Origin: CAZNMF01 sp035547155 | Lineage (GTDB): Bacteria; Acidobacteriota; Vicinamibacteria; Vicinamibacterales; SCN-69-37 | Reading direction: 5' to 3' | NCBI GenBank assembly: GCA_035547155.1 | Contig: DASZVJ010000276.1 | Coordinates: 1-14,337, forward strand | DNA length: 14,337 nucleotides | In this document: in pieces, positions 1 to 6,609 of the stretch | How positions within the stretch are numbered: position 1 is the stretch's first letter | Layout of the letters: each line of letters opens with the position of its first letter | The notes under the pieces: generated by a model | Database searches by the model: none | What the model saw: the letters and a program-made list of their open reading frames with translations, nothing else | Told to the model about the DNA's origin: nothing | Made by a program: the position numbers and the translations under genes

Positions 1-708
1 GATCAGCCCGACGATGTTGTCGAGGTTCTCGTTGTAGACCGGCAGGCGCGAATACTCCTGCTCGCGTACGAGCCGCCGCAGATCGTCGATCGTCGCGGTC
101 GACTGGATCGCGACGATGTCCGGACGCGGCGTCATCACCTCGCGCACGAGCGTCTCGCCGAAGTCGACGACGGATCGCAGCAGCCGATTCTCGTCGCCCG
201 ATCCCTCCGCCTGCGGCGCCGCCGAGGTAGCGCCGGATGCGTCGGCGTGCCCGTTGTCGGGCGCGTTTCCGCGCGACGCAGCAGGGCCCGACCACGCCAC
301 GACGAGCGCGGTGAACGGACCGACGAGGTTGGCCACGGTCGTGAACGCGGGCAGCAGCAGCTCGAGATACCGCTCCGGGGCGCGGCGCACGATCAGCGCC
401 GGCAGGATCTGTCCGACGCTCGCCATGATCGCGATGCCGCTGGCGAGCAGGACGAGCCAGCCCGGAAACCCCGTGCCGATCGCGCTGGCGAGCAGCACCA
501 TCAGGACGACGAGCAGCACGCCGCGCAGCAGACGTGCGGGGATGAAGAAGCGAATGGGATCGTCGAGATAGATCGCGAGCGCTTCGCTCTCGGTGGCGCG
601 CTCCGCTTCGAGGCGCTGCGGCAGCCGCATCAGCAGGCCGAACGCGGTCTCCACGAGCGCCAGGAACAGCAGCCCCGCGGCAGTCAGGACGACAAGGAGT
701 GGGACCAT
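1..708 (-). CDS. CNNM/CorC-type membrane protein with CBS domain (3' end outside window)
   Basis: Partial gene: 236 codons are readable from an ATG at 708 to the left edge with no stop. The family (HlyC/CorC, DUF21 plus a CBS pair) is linked to Mg2+/Co2+ transport in the inner membrane. Residues 1-25 form a hydrophobic segment containing the family's ETA (20-22); further hydrophobic stretches lie at about 60-82, 83-105 and 118-140. A Gly/Ala/Ser-rich linker (141-172) leads to DENRLLRSVVDFGE and then VMTPRPDIVAI (191-201), the typical entry to the first CBS domain; EYSRLPVY (218-225) is also typical. The start lies 7 bp after the ybeY stop, so it is probably co-transcribed with phoH-ybeY; no Shine-Dalgarno is seen. 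The DUF21 half is divergent: the usual GEILPK reads GQILPA (99-104) and the usual GN motif is absent, so transport function is uncertain. The family call is firm; the substrate is not. Confidence 0.85.
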   Translation of the reverse strand, partial: MVPLLVVLTAAGLLFLALVETAFGLLMRLPQRLEAERATESEALAIYLDDPIRFFIPARLLRGVLLVVLMVLLASAIGTGFPGWLVLLASGIAIMASVGQILPALIVRRAPERYLELLLPAFTTVANLVGPFTALVVAWSGPAASRGNAPDNGHADASGATSAAPQAEGSGDENRLLRSVVDFGETLVREVMTPRPDIVAIQSTATIDDLRRLVREQEYSRLPVYNENLDNIVGLI

Positions 709-715
709 CAGCGCG

Positions 716-1213
716 TCAGATCCGGGCGATCAGGCCCTCGGTCAGGCCCGCGCGGCGCCGCAGCCGTTCCTCGAGACGCCGCATCTCTCCCGAATCTCGC
801 TCGTGATCGTAGCCCAAGAGGTGCAACAGGCCGTGCAAGGCCAGAATCCGCAGCTCGGTGCCGAGGCCATGCCGGCGCTCGGCGGCCTGCCGGCGCGCGA
901 CGCCCATCGCGATCGCGATGTCGCCTAAATGTCTGTCGGATTTGAGCTTGCGCGCGCCTGACCGCGCGCGAGGCGACGGCACCTCGTCCGCGGGAAACGA
1001 CAGCACGTCAGTCGCTTTGTCGACACCGCGAAACCGGCGATTGAGATCGCGCATGCGCGCATCGCCGACGAGCGCGATGGCCACGCTGCCGGCCGCGCGA
1101 CTTGGTGCGGCCGACTCGAGAAAGGCGGCAAGGCCGCTGCTCGCGCGCGTCGGCCGGTCCGCGGTGACGGTCACGGTGAGCCGGCGGGGCGGCGCCGATC
1201 GCGCGGCGCTCAT
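716..1213 (-). CDS. ybeY: YbeY endoribonuclease / rRNA maturation factor
   Basis: 165 aa, normal length for the family. YbeY is a zinc-dependent single-strand endoribonuclease used in 16S rRNA 3'-end maturation and ribosome quality control in the cytoplasm. The signature HGLLHLLGYDH lies at 127-137, giving three zinc-binding histidines (127, 131, 137). Upstream, VDKATDVLSFP (64-74) and HLGDIAIA (95-102) are also family hallmarks. The ATG at 1213 overlaps the phoH stop in an ATGA, so translation is probably coupled to phoH; no separate ribosome binding site is visible. The N-terminal ~12 residues are basic and low in complexity. Identification is confident. Confidence 0.96.
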   Translation of the reverse strand: MSAARSAPPRRLTVTVTADRPTRASSGLAAFLESAAPSRAAGSVAIALVGDARMRDLNRRFRGVDKATDVLSFPADEVPSPRARSGARKLKSDRHLGDIAIAMGVARRQAAERRHGLGTELRILALHGLLHLLGYDHERDSGEMRRLEERLRRRAGLTEGLIARI

Positions 1214-2184
1214 GAGGTCGGCTTCGGCAGCGACGTGTAGCGCTCGTACGCTTTCACGATCTGCTGCACGAGCTGATGGCGGACGACGTCGCGCTCGTCG
1301 AAGTAGATCGTCGCAATGCCGTCGATGCCGGCGACGACTTTCAGCGCTTCAATCAAGCCAGACGTCTTCCCGCTCGGCAGATCGATCTGCGTCACGTCGC
1401 CGGTGACGACGGCTTTCGAGCCGAAGCCGAGGCGCGTGAGGAACATCTTCATCTGCTCGGACGTCGTGTTCTGCGCTTCATCGAGGATGACGAACGCTTC
1501 GTTGAGCGTGCGGCCGCGCATGAACGCGAGCGGCGCGACCTCGATCACGCCGCGCTCGAGCAGGCGATCGGCGCGCTCGACGTCGAGCATGTCGTAGAGC
1601 GCGTCGTAGAGCGGGCGCAGATACGGGTTCACTTTTTCCTGCAGATCGCCCGGCAGAAACCCGAGCTTCTCGCCCGCTTCGACCGCGGGGCGCGCGAGGA
1701 TGATGCGTGTCACGCGCTTCGCCAGAAGGCTCGCCACGGCCTGCGCCATCGCGAGATACGTCTTGCCCGTGCCGGCCGGACCGACGCCGAAGACGATGTC
1801 GGACGCGTCGATTGCGTCGAGATAGCGCCGCTGCATCACGGTTTTCGGCGCCACGTGCCGACGTCCCACCGCGCGCGCCGGGCCTTTGAGGAAATAGTCC
1901 TTCAGCTCGATGCCCGGCTCCTGCGTCACGAGCTGCGCCGCCATCTTCACGTCGCCGCGCGCGAACCGATACCCGTCACGCAGCAGATCGCCGAGCTGCC
2001 CGATCACGCGCTCGGCCTGCGCGACGTCGGCGTGATCGCCCTCGACGACGACGTCGTGCCCGCTCGTCTTGAGCCGGACGTTCAACGCCGCTTCCAGCGA
2101 GCGCAGATTTTCGTCGAGCGATCCGAACAGGGACTCGATGCCCTCATCGGGCATGTGGACACGGCGGGATGCAGAAGAAGGCAT
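1210..2184 (-). CDS. phoH: PhoH family ATPase (YbeZ type)
   Basis: 324 aa from the ATG at 2184. PhoH/YbeZ proteins are cytoplasmic P-loop ATPases related to helicases that work with YbeY in RNA metabolism. A KH-like N-terminal part (about 18-80, starting LFGSLDENLRSLE) is followed by the PhoH domain with Walker A GPAGTGKT (135-142), Walker B VILDEAQ (232-238) and VVTGDVTQIDLP (259-270). Start choice: an in-frame TTG at 2223 would extend the protein into a REP-like palindrome and is rejected; the ATG at 2154 (MPDEGIESLF) is a serious alternative and matches where similarity to the family begins. Neither has a good Shine-Dalgarno. The stop overlaps the ybeY start. In many genomes a 7TM-HD phosphodiesterase gene lies between phoH and ybeY; here it is absent. 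Confidence 0.95.
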   Translation of the reverse strand: MPSSASRRVHMPDEGIESLFGSLDENLRSLEAALNVRLKTSGHDVVVEGDHADVAQAERVIGQLGDLLRDGYRFARGDVKMAAQLVTQEPGIELKDYFLKGPARAVGRRHVAPKTVMQRRYLDAIDASDIVFGVGPAGTGKTYLAMAQAVASLLAKRVTRIILARPAVEAGEKLGFLPGDLQEKVNPYLRPLYDALYDMLDVERADRLLERGVIEVAPLAFMRGRTLNEAFVILDEAQNTTSEQMKMFLTRLGFGSKAVVTGDVTQIDLPSGKTSGLIEALKVVAGIDGIATIYFDERDVVRHQLVQQIVKAYERYTSLPKPTS

Positions 2185-2211
2185 GGACGACGAGAACCAT
2201 CGTATCGCGCC

Positions 2212-2236
2212 GGGCGACCACAAGGGTCGCCCCTAC
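2212..2236 (-). repeat. REP-like palindrome, copy 1
   Basis: A 25-bp element whose minus strand begins GTAGGGGCGACC, passes a short CTTGT centre and ends GGTCGCCC. The arms GGGCGACC and GGTCGCCC are perfectly complementary. It sits 28 bp upstream of the chosen phoH ATG and is inverted relative to the copy at 2309-2333. It resembles dispersed REP-type palindromes of bacterial chromosomes; genome copy number cannot be judged here. Confidence 0.7.
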
Positions 2237-2308
2237 GCACAGTCACCGTAGGGGCCGCGGCTGCCGTCACCGACCGTGACCATGACGTCGCCCCTTACAC
2301 ACGCCACC

Positions 2309-2333
2309 GTAGGGGCCGCCCTTGTGGCGGCCC
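2309..2333 (+). repeat. REP-like palindrome, copy 2
   Basis: A second 25-bp copy, in opposite orientation to copy 1: GTAGGGG at 2309-2315, arm GGGCCGCC (2313-2320), centre CTTGT, arm GGCGGCCC (2326-2333). Relative to copy 1 two adjacent positions differ in the left arm and both are matched by changes in the right arm, so the 8-bp stem stays perfect. A third GTAGGGG (2248-2254) and two CCCCTAC-like boxes (2230-2236, 2291-2298) lie between the copies, forming a REP-doublet-like block. Confidence 0.7.
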
Positions 2334-2344
2334 GACCGATGCCG

Positions 2345-2410
2345 AGATGACCCGATGTCCCGATAGCCAGATGACCCGATGTCCCGATAGCTAGATGATC
2401 CGATGTCTAG
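2345..2410. repeat. 24-bp tandem repeat array at the 3' end of the ROK gene
   Basis: Two full units (2345-2368 and 2369-2392) start AGATGACCCGATGTCCCGAT and differ only at the last base; a diverged 18-bp partial unit follows (2393-2410). The ROK stop codon (2407-2409) lies inside the partial unit, so the array begins at the 3' end of that gene. The rest of the 2185-2406 gap holds the REP-like pair and nothing else that I recognise. Confidence 0.85.
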
Positions 2411-3306
2411 AGCCACGCGGCTCCCCTGACCCCGCTCGCATCCCCGTACTTCGCCGGCACGAGACGCGTGTGGACGACGTCGGAGAAGACCCATTGGGTC
2501 CAGAGCTGCGGGACATCCGTGTAGAGCGACGCGATCTGCGAGAGGCCGCCGCCGATGACGATGACGTCGGGGTCGAGCACGTTGATGATCGACGCGAGAC
2601 CGCGCGCCAGGCGGCGCGTCCACGCGCGCATCGTCTCGCGCGCGAGAGGATCGTCGGCGATGCGCGCGGCGATTTCCTCGCTCGTGAGCGCCTCGCCGCC
2701 GTGTCGACGATAATCCGCGGCGATGCCGGGCCCAGACAGCCACGTCTCGAGACAGCCGAATCGCCCGCAGTAGCACGCGGGTCCTGGCAGTTCGTCCGTG
2801 TCCGGCCACGGCAGCGGGTTGTGGCCCCACTCGCCGGCAATCGCGTGCGCGCCGGTGACGACCTGTCCGCGCACGACGATGCCGCCGCCGGTGCCGGTGC
2901 CGAGAATCACGCCGAAGACGACGTCCGCGCCAGCCGCGGCGCCGTCGGTCGCTTCGGAGACCGCGAGGCAGTTCGCGTCGTTGGCGAGCCGCACCTCACG
3001 CGCGAGCGCGCGCTCGAGATCGACTTTCAGCGGACGTCCGTTGAGCCACGTCGAGTTCGCGTTCTTGACGAGTCCCGTCGCCGGCGAGATCGCGCCGGGC
3101 ATACCGATGCCAACCGAGCATCGCGCGCCGACCGCGGCTTCGGCGGCCGCAACGATCTCCGCGATACGCGCGACCGTCCCGTCGTAGTCGTGCCGCGGCG
3201 TCGCGACGCGGTGTTCCCACAACCCGCGTCCGTCGGCGGCGAGCACGACGGCGGCGATTTTGGTACCGCCGAGATCGAGGCCGAGACGGAGGGAGGGGAA
3301 AGACAC
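2407..3306 (-). CDS. ROK-family sugar kinase, Mak/fructokinase type
   Basis: 299 aa from a GTG start, close in length to E. coli Mak (fructokinase). ROK kinases phosphorylate free hexoses with ATP in the cytoplasm. The N-terminal phosphate loop DLGGTK is at 11-16. VKNANSTWLNG (80-90) and EVRLANDANCLAVSEA (104-119) closely follow Mak as I remember it; D110 is the expected catalytic base. The sugar/zinc segment GEWGHNPLPW (158-167) precedes CYCGRFGCLE (178-187), supplying the ROK zinc ligands H162, C178, C180 and C185. The end, GVRGAAWL, also matches Mak. Fructose or another hexose is therefore likely, but ROK specificity is not safely read from motifs. The gene stands alone between aspS and phoH and is flanked on both sides by related tandem repeats. 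No Shine-Dalgarno is seen before the GTG; a GATAGT hexamer ends 9 nt upstream. Confidence 0.9.
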   Translation of the reverse strand: MSFPSLRLGLDLGGTKIAAVVLAADGRGLWEHRVATPRHDYDGTVARIAEIVAAAEAAVGARCSVGIGMPGAISPATGLVKNANSTWLNGRPLKVDLERALAREVRLANDANCLAVSEATDGAAAGADVVFGVILGTGTGGGIVVRGQVVTGAHAIAGEWGHNPLPWPDTDELPGPACYCGRFGCLETWLSGPGIAADYRRHGGEALTSEEIAARIADDPLARETMRAWTRRLARGLASIINVLDPDVIVIGGGLSQIASLYTDVPQLWTQWVFSDVVHTRLVPAKYGDASGVRGAAWL

Positions 3307-3310
3307 ACGT

Positions 3311-3369
3311 ATCTCACTATCGCGTTATCTCGCTATCGCACTATCTGGCATCGCGCTAGCTGGCTATCG
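3311..3369. repeat. Degenerate 8-bp TATC-type repeat upstream of the ROK gene
   Basis: On the plus strand the words TATCTCAC, TATCGCGT, TATCTCGC, TATCGCAC and TATCTGGC follow one another in 8-bp phase (about 3310-3349), then the pattern decays to 3369. Its end, CTGGCTATCG (3360-3369), is the exact reverse complement of CGATAGCCAG (2361-2370) in the array at the other end of the ROK gene. Confidence 0.7.
3316..3321 (-). promoter_or_regulatory. Possible -10 element of the ROK gene (leaderless)
   Basis: Minus-strand GATAGT matches TATAAT at 4 of 6 positions, including the key A2 and T6, and ends 9 nt before the GTG at 3306. It lies inside a repeat in which TATC words recur, so a chance match is quite possible. 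No -35 box is recognised. Confidence 0.25.
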
Positions 3370-3377
3370 ACCCTCTC

Positions 3378-3429
3378 GCCCCTTGGTCCCCTGGCCCCCT
3401 GGCCCCCTGGTCCCTTGGTCCCCTGGTCC
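3378..3429. repeat. 8-bp tandem array directly downstream of aspS
   Basis: Six and a half units of GYCCCYTG in strict 8-bp phase, ending one base from the aspS stop codon (3431-3433). The same word, in another register (CTGGTCCC/TTGGTCCC), builds the array after moaA at 12236-12369. There is no U-rich tail of the kind expected for an intrinsic terminator. Confidence 0.9.
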
Positions 3430-3430
3430 G

Positions 3431-5215
3431 TCATTTCTCTTTGACCACCGTCCGAATGTGCAGCTCGCGCAGCTGCTTGTCGGTCACGGTCGATGGCGCG
3501 CGCATGAGGAGGTCTTCGGCGTTCTGCGTCATCGGGAACGCGATGACCTCGCGGATGTTCGGCTCGCGCGCGAGCAGCATCACGATGCGATCGATGCCGG
3601 GCGCGAGGCCGCCGTGCGGCGGGGCGCCGTAGCGGAACGCGGCGAGCATGCCGCCGAAGCGGCGCTCGACTTCTTCAGGACCGTAGCCCGCGATCTGAAA
3701 TGCGCGCAGCATCAGATCGGGACGATGGTTTCTGATCGCGCCGCTCGACAGCTCGACGCCGTTGCAGACGATGTCGTACTGGAACGCTTTGATCGTGAGC
3801 GGATCCTGCGTCTCCAGCGCCTCGAGCCCGCCCTGTGGCATCGAGAACGGGTTGTGGCTGAACGCGACCTGCCCCGTCTCCTCGTCGAGCTCGTAGAACG
3901 GGAAGTCCGTGATCCAGCAGAAGCGATACGCGTCCGGCTCGATCAGGTTGAGCTCGCGGCCGAGATGCGCGCGCAGACCGTCGATCGGCCGCATCAGCGT
4001 CTTCGCGGGGCCGGCGACGAAGAACACCGCATCGCCCTTCTTGACGCCCGCGCGCTCGAAGATGCGCTCGCGCTGCGCCTCCGGCAGATACTTCGCGAGC
4101 GGGCCCTTCGGCGTCTCGCCGTTGACGACGTACGCGAGGCCCGCGAGGCCGAGCGACTCGCCGACGCCGACGGTCTTGTCGAAGAAGCTGCGCGAGCGAT
4201 CGGCCGCGCCCGGCGCCGGAATCGCGCGCACGACGCCGCCTTCTTCGACAACCTGCGCGAAGACGGCGAAGTCCGATCCGCGGAACAGCTCGGTGACGTC
4301 CGCGGCCTGGATCGGATTGCGCAGGTCCGGCTTGTCGCTGCCGTACTTCACCATCGCCTCGTCGTAGCTGATGCGCGGGAACGGCGCCTCGGAGACCTTC
4401 CAATCCGAGAATTCCGTGAACACGCCCGCGAGCACCGGCTCGATCGCCGCGAAGACGTCATCCTGCGTGACGAACGACATCTCGACGTCGAGCTGATAGA
4501 ACTCGCCGGGCGATCGATCCGCGCGTGCGTCCTCGTCGCGGAAGCACGGGGCGATTTGGAAATAGCGATCGAAGCCCGACACCATCAGCAGCTGCTTGAA
4601 CTGCTGCGGCGCCTGCGGCAGCGCGTAGAACCGGCCGGGATGCAGCCGGCTCGGGACGAGATAGTCCCGCGCGCCTTCGGGTGAGCTCGACGTGAGAATC
4701 GGCGTCTGGAACTCGAGGAAGCCCTGCTCCTGCATGCGCCGGCGGATGCTGCCGATCACGCGCGAGCGCAGGACGACGTTGGCGTGGATCTTCTCGCGAC
4801 GGAGATCGAGGAAGCGATAGCGCAGGCGCTGCTCTTCCGGAATCTCCTGCGTGCCCGACACCTGAAACGGCAGCGTCTCGGCCGCCGACAGCACGTCGAT
4901 CGCGTTGACGTCCACCTCGATCAATCCCGTCGGCAGATTCGGATTGACGTTCTCCTGCGTGCGGCCGACGACCGTGCCGGCCACGCTGATGACGCTCTCG
5001 TTGCGCAGGCCTTCCGCGATCGCGAACGCGGGCGACTCAGGCGTGACGACACATTGCGTCAGCCCGTAGTGATCGCGCAGATCGATGAAGAGCAGGTTGC
5101 CGTGATCGCGCTTGCGATGGACCCAGCCAGCCAGCCGCACCGTCTGGCCGATGTGCTCGGGACGCAGCACCGCGCAGGTGTGCGTCCGATAGGGGCTCAC
5201 TCGTGTCTCCGTCAC
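3431..5215 (-). CDS. aspS: Aspartate--tRNA ligase (possibly Asp/Asn non-discriminating)
   Basis: 594 aa, the normal length for bacterial AspRS, a class II synthetase that charges tRNA-Asp in the cytoplasm. An OB-fold anticodon-binding domain (about 10-115, with LAGWVHRKRDHG at 28-39) precedes the catalytic core: motif 2 starts FRDEDARADR (225-234) and motif 3 is GLAPGIDR (536-543); the bacterial GAD insertion falls at about 300-420. The GTG at 5215 was chosen because it overlaps the hisS stop (GTGA) and has a good Shine-Dalgarno (AAGGA, about 6 nt upstream); an in-frame GTG at 5200 is the alternative. His38 in the RDHG motif corresponds to His31 of the Pseudomonas aeruginosa enzyme, a residue tied to relaxed tRNA-Asn recognition, while the second residue used in that argument (Gly82 there) appears to be Glu here. 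Non-discrimination is therefore only suggested. Confidence 0.96.
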   Translation of the reverse strand: MTETRVSPYRTHTCAVLRPEHIGQTVRLAGWVHRKRDHGNLLFIDLRDHYGLTQCVVTPESPAFAIAEGLRNESVISVAGTVVGRTQENVNPNLPTGLIEVDVNAIDVLSAAETLPFQVSGTQEIPEEQRLRYRFLDLRREKIHANVVLRSRVIGSIRRRMQEQGFLEFQTPILTSSSPEGARDYLVPSRLHPGRFYALPQAPQQFKQLLMVSGFDRYFQIAPCFRDEDARADRSPGEFYQLDVEMSFVTQDDVFAAIEPVLAGVFTEFSDWKVSEAPFPRISYDEAMVKYGSDKPDLRNPIQAADVTELFRGSDFAVFAQVVEEGGVVRAIPAPGAADRSRSFFDKTVGVGESLGLAGLAYVVNGETPKGPLAKYLPEAQRERIFERAGVKKGDAVFFVAGPAKTLMRPIDGLRAHLGRELNLIEPDAYRFCWITDFPFYELDEETGQVAFSHNPFSMPQGGLEALETQDPLTIKAFQYDIVCNGVELSSGAIRNHRPDLMLRAFQIAGYGPEEVERRFGGMLAAFRYGAPPHGGLAPGIDRIVMLLAREPNIREVIAFPMTQNAEDLLMRAPSTVTDKQLRELHIRTVVKEK

Positions 5216-6570
5216 TCGACGTCCTTCCGGGTCTCGGTCAACAGCGCCTGAACCGCAGGCACCACGGCGTCGCGCGCCACACTCTGCTGCGCGCGCGTCG
5301 TCAAATCGCGAATCGCCACTTCTCCGCGCGCGATCTCGTCCGGTCCGAGAATCGCGAGCACGGGCACGCGGCGGCTCGACGCGTACTTCAGCGGCTTGTC
5401 CAGCTTGCGGCCCGCGTCGGGATAGATGTCCACGCGCAGGCCGCCGGCACGCAGCGTCGACGCGAGCGCCAGCGCGTCCGCGCGGCACGTCTCGTCGAGC
5501 GAGGCGACCATCACGTCGGCCGGCCCTCGCGAGACCGCCGACGGGAACATCTGCCGCTCGGTCATCACGACGATCAGCCGCTCCAGCCCGAGCGAGAACC
5601 CGCAGGCCGGGACGTCGCGTCCGAGGAACATGCCGATCAGGTTGTCGTACCGGCCGCCGCCGCCGAGGCTGCCGGCCAGATCGGCGACGGCCACCTCCAT
5701 GATGGCGCCCGTATAGTACGACAGCCCGCGCGCCAGGCTCGGATCGATGCGGATGCGGCCGTGCGCCGGCGTGCCCGCCGACAGCGCGACGATCTCCTCG
5801 AGCGCGCGCACCGCATCACGGCCTTTTTCACTCGATGCGACGAACGCGCCCAGTTGGGCCAGCACGTCGGCCGGCGTGCTCGACTCGCCCGCGCTGCCGA
5901 ACAACCGCAGGCACGAGGCCGCCGCGTCCGGCGCGATGCCGCGCGCGGCCAGCTCGGCCTTGACGCCGTCGACGCCGATCTTGTCCAGCTTGTCGAGCGC
6001 GACGAGCGCGTCGCCGTGCAAGGCTTCCGGCACGCCCGCGCACTCGAGGATCGCCGTCAGCGCCTGACGATGATTCAGGCGGATCGTGAAGTCGCGGAAG
6101 CCGAGACGACCAAGCACGTCGCTCACCGCCGCGAGCAGATCGGCTTCGACGACGAGCGACGTCGATCCGATCGCGTCGATGTCGCACTGATAGAACTCGC
6201 GGAAGCGCCCGCGCGCCGGCCGGTCCGCGCGCCACACGGGCTGGATCTGAAAGCGCTTGAAGAAGCGCGGCAGCTCGCTCTGATACTGCGCGACGACGCG
6301 CGCGAGCGGGACGGTGAGGTCGTAGCGCAGCGCGAGGTCGGCTTCCCCGCTCGACTCGTGCTCGCCGCGACGCAGGATCTTGAAGATGAGCTTGTTGCCC
6401 TCTTCGCCGTACTTGCCGAGCAGCGTCGCGATGTTCTCGAACGCCGGCGTCTCGAGCGGCTCGAACCCGTAGCGCTGATAGACGTCGCGAATCACGCCGA
6501 TCACGTATTCGCGGCGGCGGATGTCGTCGGGAAGAAAGTCGCGCGTTCCCCGCGCGGGCTGCGTAGACAT
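5212..6570 (-). CDS. hisS: Histidine--tRNA ligase
   Basis: 452 aa class II aminoacyl-tRNA synthetase for tRNA-His. LRYDLTVPLAR (81-91), the motif 2 region GRFREFYQCDID (121-132), the HisA motif LARGLSYYTG (279-288), GGGGRYDNL (303-311) and motif 3 GFSLGLERL (324-332) are all present; an anticodon-binding domain occupies about 352-445. HisA has Ser where many bacterial enzymes have Asp (RGLDYY); I take this as a normal variant. The N-terminus QPARGTRDFLPDD is the family's usual beginning and supports the ATG at 6570. No Shine-Dalgarno precedes it; the upstream 38 bp is a 14-bp repeat. The stop overlaps the aspS GTG, so the two synthetases form one translationally coupled unit, a frequent bacterial pairing. 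Confidence 0.97.
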   Translation of the reverse strand: MSTQPARGTRDFLPDDIRRREYVIGVIRDVYQRYGFEPLETPAFENIATLLGKYGEEGNKLIFKILRRGEHESSGEADLALRYDLTVPLARVVAQYQSELPRFFKRFQIQPVWRADRPARGRFREFYQCDIDAIGSTSLVVEADLLAAVSDVLGRLGFRDFTIRLNHRQALTAILECAGVPEALHGDALVALDKLDKIGVDGVKAELAARGIAPDAAASCLRLFGSAGESSTPADVLAQLGAFVASSEKGRDAVRALEEIVALSAGTPAHGRIRIDPSLARGLSYYTGAIMEVAVADLAGSLGGGGRYDNLIGMFLGRDVPACGFSLGLERLIVVMTERQMFPSAVSRGPADVMVASLDETCRADALALASTLRAGGLRVDIYPDAGRKLDKPLKYASSRRVPVLAILGPDEIARGEVAIRDLTTRAQQSVARDAVVPAVQALLTETRKDVE

Positions 6571-6573
6571 GGT

Positions 6574-6609
6574 TTCGGGCTACAGGCTGCGGGCCACAGG
6601 CTTCGGGCT
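6574..6609. repeat. 14-bp tandem repeat between the carbonic-anhydrase-like gene and hisS
   Basis: Units TTCGGGCTACAGGC (6574-6587) and TGCGGGCCACAGGC (6588-6601) plus a partial TTCGGGCT (6602-6609) reach the last base of the carbonic-anhydrase-like gene's stop codon. It fills almost the whole gap to hisS. A separate 7-bp repeat, TTCTGGC twice (6621-6634), lies just inside the coding end. Confidence 0.8.

Noticed and set aside
2185..2223. TTG start for phoH at 2223
   Set aside because: It would place the N-terminus within the REP-like palindrome and lacks homology to PhoH.
2345..2410. CRISPR-like repeat
   Set aside because: Units are contiguous with no spacers; a simple tandem repeat.
3378..3429. 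Intrinsic terminator of aspS
   Set aside because: The units are direct repeats without a complementary arm, and no T-run follows in the transcribed direction.
3260..4684. 474-codon plus-strand open frame antisense to aspS
   Set aside because: Arg/Asp/Glu-rich, low-complexity translation typical of the antisense frame of a GC-rich gene; aspS on the other strand has complete family motifs.
5216..5488. Extended N-terminus for aspS (685 codons) running into hisS
   Set aside because: The extra 90 residues are an out-of-frame translation of hisS; the GTG at 5215 has a Shine-Dalgarno and gives the family's normal length.
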